Source: Przewalskia tangutica (taxonomy: Eukaryota > Streptophyta > Magnoliopsida > Solanales > Solanaceae). From it: a stretch of 64,000 nt of DNA. The DNA lies in contig CM056729.1 in assembly GCA_029844215.1 (NCBI GenBank), positions 3,038,001 to 3,102,000 on the forward strand, in the 5' to 3' direction. Below the pieces are notes generated by a model. The model searched no databases. It worked only from the letters and a program-made list of their open reading frames with translations, and was not told the DNA's origin. Positions within the stretch are counted from its first letter, which is position 1, and every line of letters starts with the position of its first letter. A program made the translations under genes and the position numbers. Shown in pieces: positions 38,031 to 50,320 of this stretch.

Positions 38031-38825
38031 TAGGGGTGAGCACGGGTATAGAGTACCCAGATATTCGACCGAAATCGACATTAACGGGTAGGTTCTGGAT
38101 AGATATATTATAATAACAGGTAGGGTCCGGATAGTAAAATTAGGAACTGATCAATGTCGGATCCGGTTCCGATTTAGATAAATAGAGACAAGATATCCGG
38201 ACCCGGAAGCGATTTCTTTTTTTTTTTGCTAAATTTCTTGGGTCTTTACTACTACTTTGTTATTTGCTAAATTTCTTATTTGTCACATCTACTATGTTAC
38301 TTGCTAAATTTCTTATTCGTCACTACTACTATATTACTGTTCGTTAGACATTAATTTTTACTATGCATCAATATTTTATTTATCTTTATTAGAATCATGT
38401 ATATTATTTAATGAACTTTAACATGAAAACACCATTATATAAGAACTTCACTCTTTGTGTGTGCTGATGATTGAGGCAATAATTTTTACAATTTTTTTAG
38501 TTTTCCAGTGAAGTGTAAAAAATATATTTACATGAATAGCTTAATATATTTATAATGCATATTTTGTGACATAATATCATAAAGAAGTCGTCTTAAATTA
38601 TTGATTAGTAATTATTAATAAATTTAATATTTACAATAGTTTAAGGTATTTTGTAAACTTATCAGTTTAGTTTAAGGAACACAAAAATTTACAGGGTACC
38701 CGGGAACCTACCCGAAACCGCAGGGTTCGTGTAGGTTCCGAGTGGTAAATTTAAGAACCGATCTTTTACTGAGTAGGGTCCGGGTAGTTCAAAAAAGTTA
38801 GGGTACCCGGACCCGCTCACCCCTA
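38031..38825. mobile_element. Non-autonomous hAT-like element
   Basis: The inverted termini are TAGGGGTGAGCACGGGTA on the left and, on the right, CCCGGACCCGCTCACCCCTA. The 8-bp flanks gttatagt (38023-38030) and gttatact (38826-38833) match at 7 of 8. GGGTACCC/GGGTCCGG repeats are subterminal on both sides. It has no coding capacity. Confidence 0.78.
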
Positions 38826-38849
38826 GTTATACTTCTGAATTTTGATAAT

Positions 38850-40160
38850 TACATTTCGTAGCTATAGTAAATAATAACAAAAATAATAACATACTCAGTG
38901 TAATCTCACAAGTAGGATCTGGAGAGGGTAGAATGTACGCATACCTTACCTCTGCATTAGGAGGTAGAGATGTTGTTTCCGATAGATCATAGACTAAGAA
39001 TAACGCAATACGTCAATAACAATAAAGCAGTAGAACAATAACAAAACAAGTCAAATAATAGAGGAACAATAACTACAACTGTAGCTACAATAAAGTGTAT
39101 TCAAAATTATTTTCGTTGTATTCAAGTCAGATGTATTCAACTCAACTGTATTCATTTGTAGTTGATTTTACATTGTATTCAATTTATTATATTTAAAATT
39201 GATTGTATTAAAAAAACCATAAATGCAACAAAAAATATAGAAAATATTCAGTTGTATTCAAATTCACTTTATTTATAAAAATTAACGAATACATTAAAAA
39301 ACTGAATACAAGAAATAAGATACACCCCAAAACACTGAATTTCACACTAAAAATTAAGGAATACACTCAAATACTAAATACAAGAAATAAAATACATCCC
39401 CATACACTATATTTTACACTAAAAAATTATGAATACACTCAAAAATTGAATACAATAAATAAAATACACCACAATCTAAGATATAAGAAAATAAAATACA
39501 CTCTGATTTGAAATAAAAAACAACATTGAACTCCAGTGAAGCTCAAATTTGAGTCAGCATGCCGAAAAACCACATTGAAATTCGGCACCGACCAGATTTG
39601 GAGGGAGGCGAGATGATGGCGATTAGATCTGAACTGGACGGATGAGAACGACGAAGCTCTAGATTTGAATCAGACGGAGGAGCGACGAAGCTCAAAACGG
39701 AGGAGAACGACGAGATCTGGAAGGCACTGGTGGTCGTTTCAGTTGTTATCGGCAAGGAACGATGATCGTTTCAGTTGTTACTGGTGAGAAACGACAGTCG
39801 TTTCAGTTGTTACCAGCGAGAGATGACAAAGTCCGTCGCCGCCATCTAGAGACGAAGAGAAAGCGGAGCTCCGATTGCTCGTCGAAGGAGAGCTTCGATA
39901 GTCGTGTGAAGGAGAGGGAAAGGAGATAGGTGTTGTATTCGTGGTTAGTCGTCGGAGCTCCAACAGTCGGGCGGCGGCGGAGAGAGAGAGGGGTGAGGGA
40001 GGAGAGAGGAGTGATGAGTGAGACATGAATACAAGTCATAAACCTAATGTATTTTAGTATAGGTATGAATGATAATTTATAAAACTATTGTAGCTACTAA
40101 ATATAATAAAATTAAAGTATAATTATTATTAATAATTACTTCTTAGAGTTAGCTATGGCA
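38850..40160. mobile_element. Probable Mutator-like non-autonomous element with inserted SINE/LINE tail
   Basis: The gtagctatagtaaataata word at about 38858 and gagttagctatggcaagtaa at about 40145 mark the likely ends. Near-terminal gtagctaca/tgtagctac words recur at 39075 and 40088. A 3' tail of RTE/SINE type (minus strand, 38876-39060) has inserted near the left end. Inside are degenerate repeats of gaatacactcaaaaattgaa type (39100-39500) and a GC-rich, exon-like stretch (39540-40030). The assignment to Mutator is inference. Confidence 0.4.
39735..39830. repeat. Three tandem 32-bp units
   Basis: The word cgtttcagttgtta recurs at 39735, 39767 and 39799, exactly 32 bp apart, followed by tatcggc/ctggtg/ccagcg variants. 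Confidence 0.8.
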
Positions 40161-40348
40161 AGTAATTATTCCAATAATATATGTATCCCTTTGCAAAGTT
40201 TGTTCTTTTAAAGATTATACTGCACATAGTTATGTGTATTGTATACTTCTTGGAATATATAATTTACATTTTGTAACAGTAAGAACATCTGAATTATATA
40301 ATTAATTTTCGAGGGTCATTTGGTTTGTTGCTTAGAGTTATGGAGAAT

Positions 40349-41191
40349 TGTTTTCAGAAGCATTTTCGGGGCGAGTTCTGAGGCGAGCTTCAGGATAGGG
40401 CATACCAAAAATGCTTCGGCGCACAGATAAAAGGCGTATATTCATAGGGTGTACGCCCTAGAATTTTGGGCGTAAGTCCCGTGCGAGAAAATGTAAGCCC
40501 GGGTGAGAAAGTGTATGTCTCGGGCGTAAAAGTGTATGCCCCGGGCATTAAATCTAATTTTTTTTTAATTAAAAGTACTTTTGCTATAGATTATAATTTT
40601 ATTATTGATGTAATGTTATTTATACTTTATGTTATCATATTTTCATGTTGTAGTGATTTTTTCCAAAATATATAAACATTGTCATAAATAATTATTTTAA
40701 ATGTTTATGCCTGAAATCCGTAGGATAGAGATTTCATTCCACTATGTTGCTGAATCAACTTTTTCATTTTTTGTCATTGTTATTACACTTTCATCCTTCT
40801 CCTTCTTTAAAATATATAAAGAAAAATTAGTGTGAATATTAGTTGAGGGTAGAAATAATTAATGTATGTGGAGATTAATGACGAAGTGGATGGAGATTTT
40901 ATTTTAAATATTATCTAGGCTATTACGGAGTATCATTTGTGTGTTGTTACCTTTCTCATATAATAATTATAATATATTTTTAAATATTATTAATGATTTA
41001 TTTGAATTTATTTACAGAATTTTAATGAAAATTTTATGTTTACTTATTTTTTAGTATTAAAATTATAAAATTGAAAATACATGAGACATACGCCCCGTAG
41101 ATCCATGGGACTTACGACCTGTATCTCGGGGCTTACGCCTCGCTCCGTGCTGCGTAAAACGTCTTGCCTCACACACCCGCCTCTTAAAACA
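40349..41191. mobile_element. Non-autonomous DNA element with repeated gggcgtaag motifs, copy 1
   Basis: The ends are TGTTTTCAGAAGC on the left and, on the right, the complement of CCTCTTAAAACA. Multiple gggcgtaagtccc-like motifs lie inside the left end (40430-40560), with their inverted forms inside the right end (41090-41190). Copy 2 at 51140 shares the left part. The open frame at 40466-40675 is composed of these motifs and is not a gene. No target duplication was identified. Confidence 0.6.
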
Positions 41192-42604
41192 ATGAATTGC
41201 AGATATTAATAATACAGAAATAATTTACGCAGAGTGTATTTATGCAGATTTAGTTATTCATGGAGTATTAGTTATTTCATCTTCTATTTTACATAATATA
41301 ATGCATATATTCTCTTATAACATATACATGTATTATTTATGCTGAATTGTAAACTAATAACAAAATATTGTACTGAAGTTTATACATAGCAATTAAATGG
41401 TTATCAGATATGATACTTGTTTAATACATGAATAATTCACTTGTTAACCAGCAATCAAATGACCCTTAAAACTGATTTTTATAATTAATAATACTATTAA
41501 ATAGCTTTTTTCACAAGTGTGAAGAAACTTTAAAAATAAATAACATAATCCACCGTAGACACACTACTTTTCCAATATGAGGCAAATCTTTGATTTTCTC
41601 CATCCTATATAAAAGAATAATTTGGTGCGTAAATCCACCATAGACACACTACTTTTCCAATATGGGGCAAAGCTTTGATTTTCTCCTTTCTAAATAAAAG
41701 AATTAGCAAAAAAGAATGGGGTATACTCCCTCCGTCTCAAAATACTTGTCATGTTTTTCTGTTTAAAAATCAATTCGATTAAATTTTAAAGCTAAATAAG
41801 ATTAAATTTATTCAATATTTTAAAATTATAATTTAGATATTCGAAAATTATACGAAAAGTACTATACGTTGTAATTTTTCTCACATTAATATGTGTTAAC
41901 ACTCAAAAAATAATTTAAGTGTTTAGCCGAAGTCAGTGACATCCGAATTATTCAAGAGCCGAATTTACTCCGAACCCTCGACGACAAGAGCTTCATCGGC
42001 TACTAAGTCATCTTAGCCAAAACTATCAGTTAGAGGCATGACTGAGACCCACTCAAATGCAGGCGCCTCAACGACCAAGTCAAAAGGGTTTTCAGACCCC
42101 CAAAAGCGGTAACGGCTAACAACAACTAAATGGAAGAGCCATTATCCGAGCAAGAGAAGAGAGAGCGAGAAAATCGGTACCACCTCCCCCATAGTCAGCC
42201 GTGGTACTTAGTGAGTTATTTGACGGCCGACATGGGCGGACGTTTTGTACAGTTTTTTCTCCTTTGTACTCTAAATACTCATTTTTTGTACAGATTAGCC
42301 ACACAATCCAAATCAAATCAAATCAAATCAAATCAAATCTTTTATCTATCCTTACTTTATCCTTTACATTTTTCCTTTACTTTACTCGACTGTATTTATG
42401 ATTTCTTACCTCTTAGTTTAATCACATCGTCCTAACAATTTCTGGAGTAGTTGAGAATCCATTGCTGGAAATTAGATTTCCGTTTTCAGCCCAAATCGCT
42501 TGAGTTAAGGAATCAATTTGTCTTCCGATTTCAGCAGTCGATAAAACGGCAGGAGCAAAACATATCTTTGAAATAAAAAATTACTTGTCTTAATTATTAT
42601 TTTC
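41192..42604. other. Intergenic stretch with a CAAAT microsatellite
   Basis: No gene was identified. 41560-41680 holds a short duplicated segment (ccaccgtagacac / ccaccatagacac). A pentanucleotide run (caaat, about five copies) lies at 42309-42338. Confidence 0.45.
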
Positions 42605-43099
42605 ATGAACGAAAGATCAGTCGTTACAAATTTGGCATACCCAGTGAGACCAACTTTATCCTTCATCTTTTTATCTCCAAAATCAAGTTTGCAAATTTCG
42701 AGATCTACTATTGTGATGGCCTCAGAGAAAAGTTTTGGTGTTCCATTAAGAAGTGTTATTGTTGTTGCTTGCCCAATGACTCGTAGCATGTCCAAAGCTG
42801 GTGGTTTGGAGGGATCGAAGTGTCTCATCTCCTTGGAGACGCAAGACAAGAACAAACAGACAATGATGACTACAAGATCTAGGGGCAACACCTCATTTTC
42901 ATCATCTAGAGAAGTTTATCAAACATGCTCTAACTTCTACAAGTCCGGGGACTTGGAGGATTCTTCAACTTCTAACCTGGTGAATGCCATGATGACTAAT
43001 GCGACCAACGCTGATATGACCCGAGCGAGCTCAAGACCATTCACTCATGGCCAAGCAAGGGAACTCCAAGAATTACAATCCATGTTCATGAAGAGATGA
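42605..43099 (+). pseudogene. Retroelement-derived open frame (gypsy polyprotein-like)
   Basis: A 164-residue frame. Two parts, SVIVVACPMTRSMSKAGG and FTHGQARELQELQSMFMKR, look like the TRSxA/TRARARELQ motifs seen in gypsy-type Gag and Pol ends. The overlapping minus-strand frame (42505-42891) contains a coding-like run, ITIVDLEICKLDFGDKKMKD, that I do not recognise. Flanking 43.1-43.7 kb sequence looks like LTR/UTR remains. Whether any of this is expressed is unknown. Confidence 0.35.
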
Positions 43100-44910
43100 G
43101 TGTTGGAAGAGCTTGAAGAGAATATCTCACGAGTGTATATTATTTGGATGATAGCTTAGGAGAATATTCAAGAAGAAGAAGATACAAGAGAAGGAGTCAC
43201 TTCACAAAGTTGCTAAAGAAGAACCAATGTGGATTATTTGTGCAAAGGCCACTTTTGGATCTTGTTGTAATATGCATAACTATTTAATAAATAGTTGCCT
43301 TAATTTCATTTGATAGTTGGATTTTGGATGACAATTAATATTTTCATTAGAATTCTACTTAGGCACATAATTAGTGGTAAACTTAGTTATAGTGTAATTT
43401 TCTTATTGTTGGAGAACACTTCCATAATTTCTCACATGAACATGTTCACTTGTGGAAATTATTTATAGTGTATGTGCTTTAGTTGAATTTATTAAAGGAG
43501 GTCTTGGGTATAATATACCCTTGGTTGCCTTTGATTTCAATTATTGTGTCTCACTTTTATCTTTCTTTCCTTGCAATTTTAATTTCAATTCTATTCTTAT
43601 TCTTGTGTTTTGAATTTCTTAGGGTTTCCAATTAGGATTCTATCAAACGCAGAGGAATAACTCACCGCGATGATGTAAACTATTGAGGCGTTGAAGAAAT
43701 CCCTGAAGGACAAAGATCTTCCGTCAATACGAAAGGTGTTTAACTTTGAATTTTGGATATGTCAAAGCCTTTGATGTCTAAATTATACAGAATCAAGTGT
43801 TTCACGATTTGGACTTCCCTACACCAAGACACAAATGTTTTGGTGAGATTGTTGAGTTGTGGAGCCTAATTCACCGCCAACATTATGAAGACCCTACACA
43901 TCGTGTCGAATGATAAACTGAAGTTGTGTGCAACTTCAGTTGGACTTCTTGAATGAGGATCGGAGTCGCCGTTGCACATGGAGATAGATGATTGAAATTA
44001 ATCTTCAAGTGGGAGATTGTTGATTTGTGGAACCTCATTCACCGCCGACACTATGCAGACCATACGCAGAGTGTGGAACGCTGATCGACCTGAATTTTTT
44101 TATAATATAATGTTATTTAGTGGAGGGTATTTTGAGAATTTTAGGTTTGTATTATGTTCGCCCTAATTTTCGCTATATATAGTTTAAAGCGCTGTTTTTT
44201 TTTCTTTGAGGTCAATCAAGAGAGAATTGTAAAAACTCAAAACCCCTATTTAATTATAGTAAAATCTGAAACGGCAAAGTGGACGTCTCTCGCATTGTGG
44301 ATGAACCACTATAAATCTGTGTGTGTTATTTGTTTTTCGCTTATTTAATGTTTTCTGATAAGATAGGGCTTAGATCTGTGAGAAGAATCGCCAGACCTGG
44401 AAACCAACTTAAGAAATTAGTTCCCGTCAATGAAGAAGGAGTTTGGCTTTGGATGCTCCTACACCAAGATACAGACGTTTTGGTGAGACCGCACGAAACT
44501 GTGAGCAGGACGAGCCAGATCTGGAGATCAACTTGAAGAAAATAATTTCGGCCAATCCAGATGGAGTTTTGCTTCAAATTTTGGATATGGCACCTTCCTC
44601 CGAGTATAGTTTCATGAGAATTAAGCGGATCATGCATTGGACGCTCCTACGGCGAAAAGCTGGCAGTAATAAAAAGAAGACCTGCAAGGTGAAATTATTT
44701 GGAGATGTTGCAGCCCAATGGATGCGAGGCTTCAAAACATATTTCAAGAAAGCTTATCAAAAACAAGTCTCGGAGAAGTTTTGTACAAGACAAAAAAAGT
44801 GATCTTCAATAGGTACTTCAAGTCTCGCCTACAATTTCGTAAGCATACACCTGGACAAGTCTTGAAGAAGGGCACCTATAGACATCGAAATTTTAAATGA
44901 ATTGATCCAT
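43100..44910. other. Degenerate retroelement-like region
   Basis: Two related segments at 43849-43914 and 44021-44085 share ttgtgga.cct.attcaccgcc. Another imperfect pair shares cctacaccaagacaca.a.gttttggtgaga (43820-43850 and 44460-44490). The plus-strand frame at 44443-44802 (119 residues, ending KLFGDVAAQWMRGFKTYFKK) is unrecognised. I cannot define the element boundaries. Confidence 0.35.
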
Positions 44911-44915
44911 ACTAA

Positions 44916-46625
44916 GGGGTATTTAATTAGGATTTTAAAGGATTTTTTTGGAATAAAAAAATTATGTGGTATTCAATTAAGATTTTTAAACAATCTAAAA
45001 AGTTTTATGGTATTCAATCAAGACTACTAGGATTTTTTAAACATAGTGTTCAAATCTAATGGTATTCAATTAGGATTTTAAAAGACTAACAAAAAGTCTT
45101 TTGGTATTCAAAATTTTGAGATTTCGAAAGATTTTTTAAAAATATGAATTTTGGAGGACTTATTAGAGGAAGATATAACTAACAAATCCTATAAACAATC
45201 TTATTCTAACCTATCAGACTTTTTCTCATTCTCAAATTTCTATTTCATTTTTTTTTTACTTTTATAAAAATATGAATTTTTTTCTTACCTCCCATACTGT
45301 CCTAACCCCACATACCCCCCAACCCCCACCCTATCCTCAAATTTCTATTTCATATTTTTTTGTTACTTTATAATTTTTTTTTATTAAAAATATGAAATTT
45401 TATTTTACCTCCCCCCTACCCCTACCCCGCCCTACCCCGTCCCCCAGCCCTACCTCAATCTCAATTTTTTATTTTTATAAATAATTTATAAAAATACGAA
45501 TTTTTTTCTTACCCCATACCCACACCTACCCCCCTCCACTCTACCCACACTTACCCCCTCCACCCCCACCCCATCCTCAAATTTTTATTTCATATTTTTT
45601 TTACTTTTATAAAAAATATGAATTTTTTTCTTACTTCCCCCCTACCGCCCTAACCTCGCCTACCCCCACCCTCACTCATCCTCAAATTTATATTTCATAT
45701 TTTTGTTACTTTTATAAAAAAAAAAATTATTAAAAATATGAAATTTTATCTTACCTCCCCGGCTCCCCCTACCCCTACCCCGCCCTACTCCCTCCCCTCG
45801 TCCTATCCCAATCTCAAATTTTTATTTTATATATATTTTTTACTTTTATAAATAATTTATAAAAACATTAATTTTTTTTACCCTCATACCCACACCTACC
45901 CCTACTCCCCCCCCTCCACCCTACACACACTTATCCTCTCCACCCTCACTCTCATCATTTAGCCCATCATGATCCGCTCATCTTAGCCCATGTAAGTTTT
46001 GGGTGGGTTGGACATTTGCTCATCTACAACTTCAATACATCTTGACCCGCCTAACTTCCGTCCAAATGACCCATCTGCCACCCCTAGTTATAGCCCTCAA
46101 GCCATGAGAACAATTCAACTGTAATAGGAGAAAGCAGATCCTTATATTTGTTTGTGCTATTTTATTTTATTTTGATTGAACTATTTGGTACTTTGGCTGA
46201 ACTATTTGGGTTATAATTTTGTTGAACTATTGTTTGTAATTTGGTTAAACTTTTTATTGTTATTTATAGAATTAAGTAATATTTTAGACAATTAATGAGA
46301 AAGAATAGTTAATGAAACTTGAAATACTAGATATTGTTATTTTAGAAGTACAATAACGACTTTTGATATATTTTACATTGAAAATTAGTGATGAAAAATT
46401 ATAAAAAAGTGGTGATGATGAGAGCAAAAGGATTGGAGAAAAATTCACGTGGTCCTTTCAAATCTTTATAAATCTTATGATAAATCTTTTAAAATCCAAA
46501 CATAAGAAATCTTGATTGTCAAAATAGTCTTTTAAAATCATAACAATCTTAAATAGTCTTTTAAAATCCATAAGACTTATTTATCCCAGAAAAGTCTTTT
46601 AAAATCCTAATTGAATACACCCCCC
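44916..46625. mobile_element. Fold-back element, TAA-flanked, with internal tandem array
   Basis: Left terminus GGGGTATTTAATTAGGATTT; right terminus, in complement, a G-rich start followed by TGTATTCAATTAGGATTT. Both sides are flanked by TAA (44913-44915 and 46626-46628). The gtattcaattaggatttta word is repeated at least four times inside the left end and several times in the right. A PIF/Harbinger-like origin fits the target but no transposase is present. Confidence 0.6.
45225..45960. repeat. Imperfect tandem array, about 105-125 bp units
   Basis: Alternating blocks of T-rich sequence (tacttttataaaaatatgaa) and C-rich sequence (accccacc-type), each introduced by a variant of tcaaatttctatttcat at about 45232, 45336, 45576, 45683 and 45812. 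It lies inside the fold-back element. Confidence 0.7.
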
Positions 46626-46730
46626 TAAGTTATTGACAGGTTTACCAAGTCAATTTTTGGTTAATAAAGTCGGATTAATAAAATTACATTTGGGTTTAAA
46701 TTGGGCCTCTACAAGACAAGCCCAACTCAC

Positions 46731-46827
46731 GTCTTTCTAGCCCAACATCCGCTAGAATTACTTGGAGACCAAAATACTGTCTTTCTAGCCCAACATCCCC
46801 TAGAATTACTTGAAGACCAAAATACCC
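46731..46827. repeat. Tandem duplication of 48 bp
   Basis: Two units start gtctttctagcccaacatcc at 46731 and 46779 and end gagaccaaaatac or gaagaccaaaatac. Confidence 0.85.
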
Positions 46828-48494
46828 AAAAACTCTAGCTCATGCCTATATAATGAGGTCACATATCCCCTTTTGAAGACATCTTGAAAGTTACATAGCA
46901 CTTCGACTAGAGGCAAATGATAGCAACGACGTCTACATAAGTCTTCTCCAAAGGTCTTCAACAAGAAGGAGAGTTCGAGAGACGTCTTCCCCCAAGAACA
47001 ATCCAAAGTGCTGCTCAAAGTTCTTCCAAGATTCAACACATTAACACAAGTGCATCATTCATTTGAGAAAGACGTTACATTGACCCTCGAATCAAGGTGA
47101 ACAACACCGGGATTAGAATCAAGGGATACAATCATAATTGTACTCACAAAATAATTAATAAAATGATTTTTTTCTCACATTTTTTTTATGATTGCAATTA
47201 TTTATTCATCGCGAACAATTGCTAAATTATAATTTGCAATAAAAAAATTACTCAACTTTATGTAAGTATCATAAAAAGTCATTAAGGTATATTTTTGCAA
47301 CAAAAAGTTCATTCAATTTTATTTAAATATCACTAAAGGTCAGTAAAAGAAATCATAATAAGAGTTTAGTCAAACATAATAAGAGTGAAACTGAGGTGAA
47401 GTTAGATGAAATTGTGGTGCCTAATACAAACAATTAAGATATTTAAGCTCTTTATTATAAATTTTCTAGGTGTTTAAGGATTAATTACAAGGGTAACAAG
47501 CTCTAATTCATATGGTGAGTAAAATAGGGAAAATCATAATTTATTTTACATTATGGTTTGGAAATGCATTTAGTGCTCAAGTATGTTGGGGTAACAAAAA
47601 ATATTGAAGAAAAAGGTCATTTTAGGATTGGGGGATGCCAGTGCATTTAGCTCCAATGGCAAGTTGGTCAACAGTGAAATTATGCCCCATGGCAACTTTA
47701 TGCCATGAAAGAATTTCATAGTGAATGACATAAATAGAGAAAAATGTTTGAAAAGCTTTGAGAGCCCATTAATGGTGGCTCAAGACATTAATCTTCTGTT
47801 TCGTCGTAGATTTTGAAGTTGAAATATGAAAAATTTAAATTTAAAAGTTGTAATTTTGTGGAAAAAAATAATCCCTTGATTATTTTAATTAATGTCAAAG
47901 GTATATATGTACATGATATACAATATTTAATTATGAAAATTAAATCTACCTTTTTTCTAATACAAGAATAATACATTTTCTTAATACAAGACTACAATCA
48001 TAATTACATATGTACAAGAATTTTACCAATATGGTAAGAGAGTACGTGTATATATGGTAAGAATATACACGATATACATAGGAAGAGTAATGTGTATATA
48101 TGGTCCAATATACACGACTAATATATATACATATACATATTCTATCATTTTGAAATTGTGTTTAAACATGCATTTTACTTGAATAAACTTTGAAATTTTG
48201 TGCGTGGAAGTGAAATTTCTCTAAAAAAATTGGTCTAAGCTAGTTTTTGAAACTTAAAAATAAATTTTCAAAATCTAATAAGATTTTATGACCAAAAAAA
48301 TATTTAAAGACAAATCTTCGAAATCTAATCTAAAGTCTGCGACCAAACGCCAGCTAAGTATACCTCAAAGTATGAATTTATTGTATATCAAAGGTAGAAT
48401 AACTTAATGTTAACACTTAACACTAACATTATAATGGATGAAATCTTTAGGAATTTATCTGGAGAGCCGTTTGGATATAATTTAAAATTATGAT
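46828..48494. other. AT-rich intergenic stretch
   Basis: No gene is visible. Microsatellite-like tatatacacgata words lie around 48040-48150. Confidence 0.45.
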
Positions 48495-48713
48495 ACCCGC
48501 AAGGATAGTCAAGTTGATGTAGCAGTAGAGCGCGGAACCGCAAGGTTACGAGTTCGATCCCCTGCTTAAACCTTCTTGGTTGAGCATGTCACACATGGCT
48601 TGTCAAGTGTGGTTAATCGGCTGACGTGGTTTGCAGGCTATTGCGTCAGCCCGAGGTTTACCCTGTGCGCACTCGAAAGAGTAGAGGCTGCGGGTTCCTT
48701 CGTCAAAAAAAAA
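48495..48713 (+). mobile_element. tRNA-derived SINE with poly(A) tail
   Basis: Same family as 20820-21010. The A-box region is tagtcaagttgatgtagcag and the B box ggttacgagttcgatccc. The 3' end is cttcgtc plus A. Perfect 11-bp flanks, aaaattatgat (48484-48494 and 48714-48724). The open frame at 48626-48880 crosses the SINE and is not a gene. Confidence 0.9.
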
Positions 48714-48959
48714 AAAATTATGATGATTTGAAGTTGAAGTTTTATTTGAACATGCAATTTGAATTTCTTAAGTTATATATTTTTTTTATTATAGACATAA
48801 AAATTTCACGAGTTGTGAAAACTATCAAAACTTTCCAAAATCTTATACAGTTTTATCAAATGAGAAGTCATAATTTATAACAAAATTAATACGCTACTAG
48901 AAGACCTTTTCTAAAAAATACAACATCAATTGATTAAACTTTAGTTCAATAAAATAAAA

Positions 48960-50320
48960 AATTGAACATTAGTTGTCCTCCGTTAAAGTATGAGATCAAA
49001 TATGTCCTTTCATCAGTAAAATTGTCACATTTGCCCTTTATAGACGGAAATGACACATGGATGTCACGTTTGATGCACGTGGACGCCACATGGATCTTAC
49101 GTGGCGTCCCAATTGAGCTCGAAATTGGAAGAATATAAACAGAACTCCATTGAAGGTCGACAAAGCTTCAATTTAAAAAAAAACGAATTTGTTCTCCTTA
49201 GTTTTTCCAAGCTAGCTCTTTATTGTTCTCTGTCTATTTCTTTTTGTGGAGTTATTATCCATCACTTTTGGTTAAGAAAAACTACAAAGCTCCATTTTAA
49301 TGGAGTTCCATCCCATAATTACTGTAGCGATGAATTTGATCGTTATTAGGCTTCGACTACGGTAATAGAGAGCTAAAACTTATTAGGAGAGATGAAACAA
49401 AATGATTTTTTTAAAAAAAAATCCACCATTAAACCACTACCATTGCCGCCGCCATCACCAAACTCATACCTCCACCACAAAAAATAAAAAACCCATCATA
49501 AATTTCACCACCCACAACCAAATCAACCATCGGAATAACACAACCATCGAGTTGTCTTCTCGATTCTCATGGTCTCAACGCCGTACAGTGGCGGATCCAG
49601 GAGACTATATTTGGTGGTGCAAATTTTTTTTAAATTTTTTTATGCCTAGAAGGATTTTTTTTTTATGCCTAGAAGACAATTTTTTTTTTAAAATCTGGTG
49701 GTGCAACTGCACCACCCTGTTGTTTGTACATCCGCCACTGACGCCGTAGCTCCAGCAAAATTCACCATCAATGCCACCGTGAACCACCATCCTTCGACCC
49801 ACTCATCCATCTCCTTTCCGTTACTTTAATTAATACCGCCAATGCACGTCGTTATTCGAAATAATTGGAATTTCTTTTTTTTTTCAAGCAAAGTCATTGT
49901 TCTTGTTCGAGATGCTCTGCGTTGTGATTTTGGGAGGGGTGGTGAAATTCATGGTGTGTGTGTGAAATTATTTAGTTATGGATAATGAAAAGAAGTTGTT
50001 GTTTCATGGTTGTCTCAAGAAGAAGAGGGGGAAAGCGAGTGGGTTGGGGTGTGTGGTTAAGGCTTTGCAATGAAGAAGAAGGGAAGCTGGGGCGGGGGTA
50101 GGGGGAAATCGGGTACATCTTGAGAAGCATAAGGGGGTCCCACCCTTCATGTGATCCCATGTGGCGTCCACGTGCATCCATGTGACGTCCATGTGACACG
50201 TCCGTCTATAAAGGGCAAATATGATAATTTTGCTTACGGAAAGAGTATATTTGACCTCATACTTTAATGGAGGAAAATATGATCATTTTTCGAAAGTTTG
50301 ATGACAAATATGATTTTCCC
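48960..50320. mobile_element. Long-TIR fold-back (possibly Mutator-like) element
   Basis: Left arm 48975-49110 (cctccgttaaagtatgagat, tttgccctttatagacgg, ggacgccacatgg) pairs in inverted orientation with right arm 50145-50280 (catgtggcgtccacgtg, ccgtctataaagggcaaat, gacctcatactttaatgg). The interior has gene-like but broken sequence. A hAT MITE at 49586-49740 has inserted in it. The outer ends and target duplication are not fixed. Confidence 0.6.
49586..49740. mobile_element. hAT MITE, 155 bp
   Basis: Ends CAGTGGCGGATCCAGG and ACATCCGCCACTG, with a perfect 8-bp duplication, acgccgta (49578-49585 and 49741-49748). It is the same terminal type as the MITE at 3655-3867. It is nested inside the long-TIR element. 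Confidence 0.92.

Noticed and set aside
48515..48570. tRNA-like A and B boxes suggesting a tRNA gene
   Set aside because: They are the head of a SINE with target duplications and a poly(A) tail; no acceptor stem pairing is present. The same holds for 20830-20885 and 25413-25480.
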